64,000 nt of DNA from Avena insularis (Eukaryota; Streptophyta; Magnoliopsida; Poales; Poaceae), in contig CM042694.1 in assembly GCA_023614405.1 (NCBI GenBank), positions 483,635,392 through 483,699,391 of the forward strand, written 5' to 3'. Position 1 is the first letter of the stretch. The number at the start of each line of letters is the position of its first letter. The translations under genes and the position numbers were made by a program. Below, one piece after another: positions 1 to 9,550 of this stretch. The notes under the pieces were generated by a model that saw only the letters and a list, made by a program, of their open reading frames with translations, made no database searches and was not told the DNA's origin.

Positions 1-1
1 T

Positions 2-540
2 ATCCCAGAAACAAATATTGAAGAAATAGACTTCATAGCTCGTAATGATTATAACCCTGCTTGGAAGAAGAATTATAATCCTAATTTTCAAAAACACTAT
101 TCTAGTCCTGTCGGTAACTCTAATAATAATATGGGAACAAGTAATGGTAGTCTCCAATAAACACTTAAGTCCTTTATAGACTCACAAAATGAGCAAAATA
201 ATATCCTTGTTAAAATAACGGAGAACCATGATGCTATGCTTGGTAAATTATCTAACCAAGCTGTAAGTTTGAGGAATGATTTGTAGGCCCTCCAAGAAAG
301 AATGAGGATTGTTGAGGCAGAACTAGGTAACATAACCGAGAGTCAAACTCTCATTCTAGCTAAATTTGCAGGTAAAGCTGAGCCAAATCCTATTGAAGAC
401 CTCAAGATGACGAGAATCCAAAGGGAGGAGCCTGAAGAACTTGATTATAGTAATGCTCCTTCACCAAGTTACACCGTTGAAGATCTTGTAAAAGGATCAA
501 TGTCAAGATTCCGGTAAGTGAAGGAAATGAGTAAGCTATG
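2..540 (+). pseudogene. gag C-terminal region, element A
   Basis: One reading frame from base 2 encodes a polar, Asn-rich gag tail (NPAWKKNYNPNF and then an SNNNMGTSNG stretch), a heptad-like segment and an acidic linker. This is the usual order before protease in Athila gag-pol. In-frame stops occur at about 158-160 (TAA) and 283-285 (TAG), and the frame ends at 517. The protease continues in another frame from 538, so a frameshift lies between. The N-terminal gag core is outside the window. Non-functional. Confidence 0.7.
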
Positions 541-1110
541 TACCAATACTTCGTTAATCAGGTAGCAATAAAGGTACGTGAGCTTGAGGAAGAATATAAG
601 GAGATTGCTGAAAAATTACCTATGAAGCTTGATGATATATTTGAGCCTACTATTAAGATTAAGATTAGGACCAATGAGATAGCTACACTTTGTGATCTAG
701 GTGCAAGCGCTTCAACAATTCCAAAGAGTCTTTTGAACAAGTTAAATCTTGGCTCTTTTGAAATCACTGAGTTAAAATTACATATTGTAGATTCTACCTA
801 CAAACAAGCTGTAGGAATTAAGGAGAATACTTTAGTATACATTAAAGGTTGTCATGCTCTTATTGATTTTGTTATTGTTGACATGCCTGAAGATGCTACT
901 GCTCCTATTATATTAGGCCGTCCATTTTTAAGAACTATTAAGGCTTTGATTAGTCTACATGAAGGGAACATGAAGCTTCAATTGCCTTCGCGGGATCCTT
1001 TTGTTATTCATTTCCCCAAGAAGAAGAAAGCCAAGCATGATGAAAAAGAGGCCATCACTTTGAAGGCCAACTATTTTGGAGTTGGTGTTCCACTCATCTG
1101 GCCTATGTGA
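538..1110 (+). pseudogene. retroviral-type aspartic protease, element A
   Basis: A 190-codon frame containing an Athila-type pepsin-like protease. The active-site motif is CDLGASASTIP (near residue 52), with D-L-G in place of the usual D-T/S-G, as is common in this clade. The flap region and the second conserved motif IILGRPFLRT (near residue 124) are intact. The domain would process the gag polyprotein. It is separated from gag by a frameshift near 517-538 and is followed by noncoding DNA rather than reverse transcriptase, which marks the element as pol-less. The frame ends shortly after a basic KKKKAKH patch. The protease fold itself looks undamaged. Confidence 0.8.
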
Positions 1111-1411
1111 GCAACATTGGTCAAGCTATTGACCATAAAAGAGCGCTTCATGGGAGCCAACCCATGTGAAATAAAGGTTTGAGTTAAGTTTTTAAGTTTT
1201 AGTTTAAGTTTATGTTTAATAAAGAGTGCTAGAAAGCTCCAGCTGAGGAGAAGAAGTTTGGTAGTACTAAAAATCCTGTTTAATACATGCTGTTGTTGGT
1301 CGCCAATTTTTACTGTCATTTTTCTGTCAAAAACAAGGTATTTCACTAAGTTACAGGATAAGAAAGAATTCATGAAGAAACATAATTTTTTTTGATGTAT
1401 ACAGAAGGTTT

Positions 1412-1775
1412 AACGACCAACTATACGATGGGAATAAAAATTTCGGCCGTATAGTTCCGGTCGTATAGATATTTTTGCCATTGACAACTTTTCTTTCCTA
1501 TGTACTGACGATTTAACGACCAACTATACGGCGGGAATAAAAATCATGGCTGTATAGTTTCGGTCGTATAGATATCGATGCTTTCGTACAATTTCTTTTC
1601 CATGTACAAAGAGTTTGACAACCAACTATACGGAGGGAATAAAAATTCCGGCCGTATAGTTCTAGTCGTATAGCTGCACCACCAGGTGGAAACCCTAAAT
1701 TTTTGATAGCATGCCAACTATACAGCGGGAACATATTTTTCCGGCCGTATAGTTCCACCCGTATAGTTGCGTCCG
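1412..1775 (+). repeat. four tandem hairpin units (CCAACTATACG...CCGTATAGTT)
   Basis: CCAACTATAC anchors lie at 1417, 1520, 1622 and 1714 (spacing 103, 102 and 92 bp). Each unit has ACTATACGG(C/A)GGGAA, a short A-rich loop, then TTCCGGCCGTATAGT. The arms are inverted complements, and a second CGTATAG follows about 10 bp later. The spacers between units are far less conserved than the arms. A fifth unit lies inside the element's own LTR (5082-5135). The array sits just upstream of the pyrimidine-rich leader of ORF2. Confidence 0.85.
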
Positions 1776-1920
1776 ACCACAAAAATTCCTCGGGGGGTAC
1801 CTCCAACCCCAAAACTTCAATTTTTTTTGCTCTCTTCTACCTCCAATCTCTCTCAAAACCTCAAGAGATCTTCATCTCTACTCAATTCTGTTTGATTTCC
1901 TCGCACACAAGTGATCTACG

Positions 1921-2141
1921 GTATGTTTCTCCTCCGATCCTGAAATTACTTTTTGCAAATTCATCTTCGATCTATCGTCATTATCAATCTAGGGTGAGAC
2001 CTACTATGAACTAATTGCCATGATTCTCTTGCCTAGATTATTATTTTGAGGGGATTCTTTAGTGTGGTATGATGAGGAACATGTTATAATTACTATTGTT
2101 GGATCAAAATATTTATTTTTTGTCTTTCTTCATTATTTTAG
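1921..2141 (+). other. predicted leader intron upstream of ORF2, element A
   Basis: The CT-rich leader (about 1810-1920) ends at a strong donor, ACG|GTATGT at 1920/1921. The acceptor is a pyrimidine-rich run ending TTTTAG at 2136-2141, and the first ATG of ORF2 begins at the next base (2142). Intron length is 221 bp. Element F has a 220 bp intron in the matching place, which supports the model. Spliced downstream reading frames are known in Athila/BAGY-2-type elements. Splicing here is inferred from sequence. Confidence 0.6.
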
Positions 2142-3330
2142 ATGATGAACACAAGGATCCAGACTCATGCTCATGCCACTGCTAGCGCTTCTCGGGCTGT
2201 CACTCAAGAATGCATGGGATACGGTTCAGGAATGAGCTCCAACATGATCGCTTCGAAAGGATCAAGAACCGAGAAGTGAAGGCCACCAAGTGGGCTTGCC
2301 CCATCATATTGAACCAACTCGGTATTTCTAATGACTTCAATTTACTTTGCAATAGAGCTGGCCTGCAAACCTTTGTATACAATGATGTGCCTACTTATCG
2401 CCGGTTAACTATTGAATTTCTAAGTTCTTTGCAAATCACCATTAAACTATGGCAAGGAAAGGACACGATTTCTTTCCGTCTTATGAACAATACAATTACA
2501 CTTTAACACTAGATGAATGGTGCGCATGTTTTAATTTCCCAAATAATGATGGTAATGCCTTACATACATCCTTTACTGTCTTAGACCCTTCCCCTGCAAA
2601 ATATTATAATGGAATGAGTTTCACTACTAGAGTAAGCAAGGGGAAGAGTATTCAACATCCTGCAATTCGCTATTTGTTCTATGTTATTGCTAACACCTTG
2701 CAGGAAAGAAATGATTTTACAAGACTCAATGAGGAGGACATCTTACTCCTTGCAAAAGCTTCTTACACCAACTGCGACTTGTCACTCAAATTGGGCACAA
2801 TCCTTGTGCGCTGCCTGGAGCACCAATCCTCCCAAAGACAAGGACCAATCACAGGTGGACGCGTCACCACTATGCTTACCATTGCCCTAGGCATCGACCT
2901 AGGTGAGTTGCAACCTGTGCTAGGTGAGCGACGTGTTGGTTTCTCTACTTTAAAGGCTTGTGGAATGCTTACTAGGAGAGGTAGTGTTTATTACTTGCAT
3001 ATTGCTGGAGCTAGGCGTCTTTACCCCGCTCCTATTCCTAATGGTCTTTTCTCTATCGAGGGAGGACGTTTGCTATATGACTTGCAGGTTGAGCAACACC
3101 AACACGAGGAAGAGATTCCGGATGAGGACGAGGACCAAGAAGAGGAGCAAGAAGTTCCTTATCAAGAGGAGCAACCACAAACCTGGTTCGCCACATACCA
3201 AGACTTCCAAGAACTTGGATGGACTGTGGAGAGGATGCATAGCCTCTCCTTGAACCTCCGAGGAACAACTAGTAATTTATCAACTCAATTTGTGAACTGG
3301 AGTAATGACTTTTTCTCGCCACCACAATGA
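2142..3330 (+). pseudogene. Athila ORF1-type protein (PF03078-like), element A
   Basis: Recognisable as the plant-specific protein of Athila elements by segments such as REVKATKWACP, the tail of a YNDVPTYRRLTIEFL stretch, YTLTLDEWCACFNFP and LGIDLGELQPV. The C-terminus is acidic (EEEIPDEDEDQEEEQE) and the frame ends at 3330. The coding path runs through three frames, with shifts near 2200 and 2485, so no full protein of about 395 residues can be made. No transmembrane segment is visible, so an envelope role is not supported by this sequence. Function unknown. The start was chosen at 2142 because it directly follows the predicted splice acceptor. Confidence 0.7.
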
Positions 3331-4814
3331 TTTGAATAGCTCGCAAAAGCCTAAGCTCGGGGAAGTTTCCTCATGTATCTTTATTTGGCGTTCATTTGCT
3401 TTTATTTATTTCGAGGTTATGTTTTTAATTCAAGTTTATAAGAACTCGTGTTGGTTTCCCCAAAAAATTATTTTTAGTTATTTCTATTTGCTTTCAAGAT
3501 TTTCTAGCCAAGCTTTGCTACCAATTTTCTATTCTTTAAGTCCCCCTCTCAAAAACAACAAAAAGATTTCTCCATTTATCTTTATTTTTCCCTCTTTCTT
3601 TTCTTTCCGCCTCGAGGTTCTCATATATTTGCAGGAGAGTGATCGACTTCGAGTTTCCAAGAAGCAAATAAAAAAGGAAGAGAGAACTAGAACCAAACAT
3701 GAGAGGTATGCCTTATGACTCCCCACTTTTGAAGTTTGAGAAACCCATGCTTGTTAGTAGTAAATGTTGAGATATTATATTGGTGGAGTGAGTCTTTATT
3801 TTGTAGCACAATTTTGTTTACATGGGTGTTTAGTTGGGTACGTTTTGTTCCAGCTCTTGTAGTTAACCAAGTCTTGCCTAAAAATTTGCTAAACAATTGT
3901 AATAAGAAAAAGTCTCACAATTGAAAGCTTGGGTGTTGTAGTGTTTAGTCTTGAAGGCTTATTTCTAGAGACATTCAACACCACGGAATATAATGATTGA
4001 CTTGATAGCTCTCTTTAAAAGGATTTGTTTGATTGAATTAATGTTTAGCGGTTTTTGTGAGCATGCCAAAGTTTGACTTGTTAATCATAAGAATGATATA
4101 GCTTTATGCGTGTCAAACTTCATGGGATGCCAACAACTCCGCTGGCCTACGAATGATCTTCATGGAGGAAACTCCTAGATTTTGGCTATGAGTTGATTAA
4201 ACACATGTAGCAGCAATGCTATAGTGGGTAAGATTCGTGGCACTCCTGGGTAGCTATGTTCATGATGGAATCATTCCTCTGGCTGTTATGAGTAATCATT
4301 ATACAAAAGGAACAAAAACTTTAGTAATGCCACGAGTGTCCATCATAGCCCGATAAACTAATGATTTTTTTGGCATGCTCTCAATTACTCTAGAACTGAA
4401 ATTCTTGAAGGACAATGAATAGAAAAGTAGTGCTTGAAAAGTCTTGATTTATTGATGTGGGAGAATTGAGATACTCTAGTATATATGATTTTCATGACAA
4501 CTCTCACACTCTTAATTTTACATGATTATACTTTATTGTTCAAAGTCAAGCCTATGAGTTGATTACATGACATGGAATAAAGTTTACTCATTTGAATCAT
4601 CCATGTTAATAATAATTTTGCTGCACTACAAGGATGCATAAAAACCCATATGATATGCTTGCCATTACTCTATCTATGCTGAAGTTTTTCAGATTTATGA
4701 AGTGGGGGAAACATGAGACTACCAATCATGAGTAAGATCATCATCTCATTATTTCAGTTTAAATGCTGAGTTCCCTTTTGATTTTGGTTTCCTTGCTCGA
4801 GGACGATCAAGTTT
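3331..4814 (+). other. 3' noncoding region of element A
   Basis: AT-rich stretch with no supported gene, lying between ORF2 and the polypurine tract. It lacks the GGGGTACCCC block found in elements B, C, D and F, so A belongs to a different subfamily. Towards the end it has the typical approach to the 3' LTR, CTTGCTCGAGGACGATCAAG at about 4792-4811. Confidence 0.6.
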
Positions 4815-4828
4815 AAGCTTGGGGAGGT
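4815..4828 (+). other. polypurine tract of element A
   Basis: AAGCTTGGGGAGGT sits directly before the TGATGGCTC start of the 3' LTR. It is the expected plus-strand primer site and has the same form as the tracts in elements B, D and F. Confidence 0.8.
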
Positions 4829-6100
4829 TGATGGCTCTAAAATATAGCCATCTACGTCCATGTTTAAACTGGATATTATTCATATTTTTGATGAAATATC
4901 TCTCTAGACCTTGCCACTAATGCCTAATGATCAAAGGGGTATGCAATTCTTTCTTTCTATTTTTCCCTATGCAGATAATGATGTTTGATGATGGGAATCA
5001 CTACATTAAAGTCAAAGATACGAGATTTCCAACAACCAGAAGAAACCAGGAGTCGTGAAGTAGAGGCAAACGCTTTAACGACCAACTATACGACTGGAAT
5101 AAAATTTCGGCCGTATAGTTGCGGTCGTATAGTTGCCGCCACCACCACTAGGTCAAACAGAACAACTTTAGTGAAGGGAACCCTATATAAAGAAGCCTTG
5201 GGCGACAAGAAAAGGGCCTCTCTCGCCTCTCTATCACCGCATGCATGCCCCTCTCTCTCGCCTCTCCATCACTGCATGCACGCCCCCTCGCCAGCACCTC
5301 TCAGATCATCAGCCGCCAGAGGAATAGACTTAGATCTAATCTCCAAACCCTTCTCTACCACCATAGCCATATTCCACCACTTGTAATAGTAGATCTCATC
5401 TTTGATTGGCGACAGTGTAAGACTATTTGCTATCAAGCTCATGATTTCCATTACAATGTTTATGATCTTTGATCTTATCTCTATGTGTGAGTAATTATCC
5501 TTGGGCTAAGGGCTTCGGCCTAACCATGTAGCTTTTGTGCATGTTATTTACCATAGATGGGATCATGTATTAGTTTGTATGACATGATGATTATTGTATC
5601 CTCTCTTGCCTCAATCTAAGGCCTTGTCAGGTACCCCAAGACCCTGAGGATTGAGCCAGGTATAGGGAGTATGAGTAATGACTAATCTGCAGGTTGGGAA
5701 CCCCAGTGACAGAAGGGGTAGTATGGCTGTATGTGAGGGATTTATTTGGGAATAACGGTGATGTCACTATGCATATCATTAGTTCTCTTTCTTACTCTAA
5801 CTATTATGGATGCACTACCCACATATAATTTATCTTACTCTAACAATTACATGTATACTTTATTTCTATCTTTTATTCCCATCAGATGTTTTGCACAGCT
5901 ACAGGTGAAACCGAACGCCCTAGGCCCTCTCTCTCCATCATCGACAACAACAAAAGACGCAAACTCTTGGTCCGGTAAAAACACAAAAGGAATTCGAAAA
6001 CTCCCCAAGGTCCATTAAAGTAACTTCACTACGCTTCTGCTTCCCGAGGATTCGATAAACCTAGGTATACTAGGGAAAAAGAGCTATACTACATCCGTAA
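4829..6100 (+). repeat. 3' LTR of element A
   Basis: Begins TGATGGCTCTAAAATATAGCCATC right after the polypurine tract; the first bases form a GATGGCT/AGCCATC hairpin. It contains one copy of the internal hairpin unit (5082-5135), a TATA box at 5184, and a U5-like end with ATTCGATAAACCTAGG near 6050. No paired LTR is in the window, so the end (about 6100-6160) is an estimate. Confidence 0.65.
5184..5191 (+). promoter_or_regulatory. TATA box of element A LTR
   Basis: TATATAAA in the context CCCTATATAAAGAAGCC, in the U3 part of the LTR about 50 bp downstream of the LTR hairpin unit. Position and context fit an LTR promoter. Confidence 0.5.
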
Positions 6101-8149
6101 TTTGGATCGAAGGTATCTGTGGTTGACCACGACCTTTACCTTGCTTCCGCCGAGACCATGAGTCACACCATAAGGAGGGTTCCACCATAATGGGTCAAAT
6201 CCCAAAGCCGGTCCCTAGAGATATGTGAGGTGAGGTTGGTTCACCAGGGGCTCTATCGACCCAAGCAACCCCAACCACGCTTACCTACCTGTTATGATGC
6301 ACCTACTTCACCGCCTTCCAGAATAACCAAAATGAACATGTCAAACAGAACGCCCGAACTATGTGACTCATGGAATCTACAAGGCAACAAGTTAGTTAGT
6401 CGAGGGGTTTTCTAAGCTTCGTGTGGTTGTACGCTCGTCTTGGTTCAAGAGGCAAGAACTTGGCTCCTAGTGGTGGCGAGCATGGGACTACAAAAACCAC
6501 ATCCTACTGTGACCTCCCATACAAGCCTTAGCATGATTAACCTCACTTCACCACTGATCTAAACATATCATGTTCTCCTGTCATACTAGATTCTTTGCAT
6601 CTGATACATCTTCTGGATGAACTAGACTCAATAGCTAAGCATGGCTAAGCAAGACACAAATATAAGCTCTAGCAGTGCACACAAGCGAAACCTAGTTATG
6701 CTAGAAGAAGTGGATCAGGTAATATAAGCTCAAAGGGAGTGATGCAATAGAAAGGATACTCTACCTATCGATAAATAACCACATGTGAATCGTATGCATC
6801 ATGGAAATTATTGAAATATTTTCGAAAACATAGGATTGTATAATGGTGGGGCTATGCTTGCCTTTGCCTATTGATAACCAATAAGTAGATCTTCAGACAC
6901 CTTGTACTTGACTTGATTATAGTTGGTCAAGTATTTCTCTTCGATCTTTGATGGTGTTGATTATGTCATCAATCTCGATCTCGTATTCTACAAGGAAGAA
7001 GAAGAACACCGAAAAGAGTGAGAAACAATTAACACATGGAATCTATACAATGCTCGAGCAATAATGATGATATAAGTTAAATAGTAGTAAGGTTAAACCC
7101 TAAAAACAGGCTTGATCATTTTAAATAGGGCCCGATGGATCTAAACCCTAAAACAGGGAAACCTCGGAATCACCTATGGGGGTTCGTTTGGTTCTTCTAA
7201 CAAACTTGTTAATTGAAGTTTATTAACAATGCATGAATTTCATGCTAATATATAGATCTCATTTTTGGAACATTTTCATATATTATACATATTTTTCCGA
7301 CTTACAGATTAAAAGTTATTGGTTTTACAATATTTATTCAATTTCTGAAAATATCAACCAATCAAAAGATTTACTACGTCAGACTGATGTCAGCGCAACC
7401 CTGAAAATATTTCTCACCTGAGCCAAAGCTAGCCAGTGAGACTGACTGATGGGCCCGGGACACGTAGGTTTGCCAGTGTGGCAAACCTTGTATGGCGCTG
7501 ACGCAAGCGCCACGTCGCAGCCACGCATGCGCCACACGGGAACCACGTCGACTCATTGGTGGATGCGTCAGACGGCGAAGGGAGAGCGCACGGGCAAGCG
7601 AGGTAGCACATGTTTTGAACTAGGATAGCAAGGCGAGCCTTCTGGTGGCAGTGCTGCTATTTCTTGGTCATCGAAGCAGCACGAGTGACGAGCAGCTACG
7701 ACGGAGGTGGATGATGAATGACGCTAGCGAGGTATAGAGAGAGAGGGAGGTATGGCGAGGGTCCATGAGGACTAAGCTCACCGTGAGCGCGGTGGAGGGG
7801 TTTATGTAGTCGGGGTGGTCGGGAGAGAGCTAATCGACGGCGCCAAGCTCCGCTGGGGTTGAGGAAGACGACTCTATTCCATCGACTAGGGGCCTTCTTG
7901 GCTTGCTTCCTTTGGCGAGCATGAATCTCGAAGTGAGGAGTTTCTCATGGCGTTGTCTGTGGTGCTCGACGGGGCTCAAAACAATGGGTGACCTAGAACT
8001 AGGGTTTCGGCTAGGGGAGAGAACGGGAGAGGGAGCAAGCCTGGGGGAGAGTGAGAACCATAGGGGAGGAGAGAGACGACACCAGGGTCCTATATCCTTC
8101 GGGGGCGGTGGGTCGCATCATAGCAGTAGCGAGCGACGGAGGCAAGGAC
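6101..8149 (-). other. decayed LTR-like sequence (possibly chromovirus LTR, reversed)
   Basis: No coding frame is supported. The stretch goes from AT-rich (6500-7400) to a GC-rich part (7430-8149) resembling a promoter/U5 region read on the minus strand. Wording such as CATAAGGAGGGTTCCACCA and the layout resemble Tekay-type chromovirus LTRs of grasses, but this rests on general resemblance only. No terminal repeat pair or TSD was found. It is cut on the right by element B. Confidence 0.3.
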
Positions 8150-9550
8150 TGATGTCTACACACTTCTATTCTTGTAGACAGTTGTTGGGCCTCCAAGTGC
8201 AGAGGTTTGTAGAATAGCAGCAAGTTTCCCTTAAGGATTACCCAAGGTTTATCGAACTCAGGGAGGAAGTGGTCAAAGGTATCCCTCTCAAGCAACCCTG
8301 CAATCAAGATACAAGAAGTCTCTTGTGTCCCCAACACACCCAATACACTTGTCAGGTGTATAGCTGCACTAGTTCGACGAAGAGATAGTAAAATACAAGT
8401 GGTATGGATATAAGACAACAGTGCCAGAAAATAGCTTGATGGCATGGAAGAGACTAAAGGCAAACTGAAATAAAGATGGAAGCTAGCAAACATATAACAT
8501 ATCTAGTTGCAAACAGTGTTTGAATGCTTAGAAACAAGGCACAGGGATCATACTTTTTCTAGTGAACACTCTCATATAAATATCTTCTCTTTATAATTCT
8601 ACTCTGAACTACTCTCCGGTTGGAGACTCTAATCCATGGTAGGGCTATAACATCACTCCTCAAAGTAAGACTTTCCCATCTAGATAACCCCACGCTGTCA
8701 CCTTGAGCACTAGATGGTTCCAACAAACACCACAATTTCATAAAGACATCCAACTCCAAATATAACTCATAACAAGTATTTGTAATCTCTAGCCTTACTG
8801 CCACCATGGTGTGCACGCTGTCACTTTCACACACATGGGGAGAGCAGAGATCTATTATAGCACTTGAGTAGCAAGGTAGATCTACTTGATTAAAAAGCTT
8901 ATGATCACAATATGATCATGCATAGAGAGAGAGAGATGAACACATAGCTACCGGTAGAACCCTTAGCCTCGAGGAAGAACTACTCCCTCATCATCATGGG
9001 AATCAGCAATGGCGATGGAGATGGCAGTGGAGATTGATGGAGATGGCTCCGGGGGTACTTCCCCATCCCGGCAGGGTGTCGGAACAGAGACTTCTGTCCC
9101 CCGAATCTCCTCTTCGGTGGCGGCAGCACTACGGAAATTTTCGTGGATTTCTGATTGATGATTTAGGGTTTTTGCATCGGGAGGCATCTTATAGGCAAAG
9201 AAGCAAGGTCGGTGGGTGGCCAGGGGGCCCACACCATGCCCTGGCGCGGCCAGGGGGACCCGCGCCTAGGGGTGGTGTGGCCACCCCCCTTTAAGTCTCT
9301 CCTTCTCTCCCATGAGTCTTAGGAAAATAACGACTTTGGCTTTTGTCCGGTCCAATTCCGAGAATACTCATTTTCTGACTTTCCTGGAACCAAAAACAGC
9401 AGAAAATAGGCAATTGGCACTGTGGCATCTTGTTAATAGGTTAGTCCAAGAAAGTGTATAAAAATTACTCCAAAGTGTGGACAAAACATAAGAAAGTAGA
9501 TAAACCAAGCATGGAACATCAAAAATTATAGATACGTTTGCAATGTATCA
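8150..9550 (-). repeat. 3' LTR of element B (left copy)
   Basis: Runs from TGATGTCTACACACTTC at 8150 to GCAATGTATCA ending at 9550 (1401 bp), and is largely alignable with 14516-15887. On the minus strand it is preceded by the polypurine tract AAGCTTGGAGATG. It belongs to the same LTR family as the D 5' LTR (21570-22360 and 27332-27902). Confidence 0.85.

Larger units (their letters stand above)
1..6100 (+). mobile_element. Athila-type Ty3/Gypsy LTR element A, 3' part
   Basis: The window opens inside this element, so its 5' LTR, primer site and gag start are missing. Order on the plus strand: gag C-terminus, aspartic protease, a tandem hairpin array (1412-1775), a pyrimidine-rich leader with a GT-AG intron, an Athila ORF1-type reading frame, about 1.5 kb of noncoding DNA, a polypurine tract (4815-4828) and a 3' LTR from 4829. 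No reverse transcriptase, RNase H or integrase lies between protease and ORF2, so this copy is a non-autonomous type. The right boundary is approximate because no second LTR is available for comparison. Confidence 0.8.

Noticed and set aside
2142..3330. Envelope protein in element A
   Set aside because: Position fits an env-like ORF but no signal peptide or membrane segment is visible, and the sequence matches the Athila ORF1 type.
8559..8834. 91-codon minus-strand frame also present at 14927-15202
   Set aside because: Both copies are the same part of the two LTRs of element B. Similarity follows from LTR identity and no known protein is recognised.
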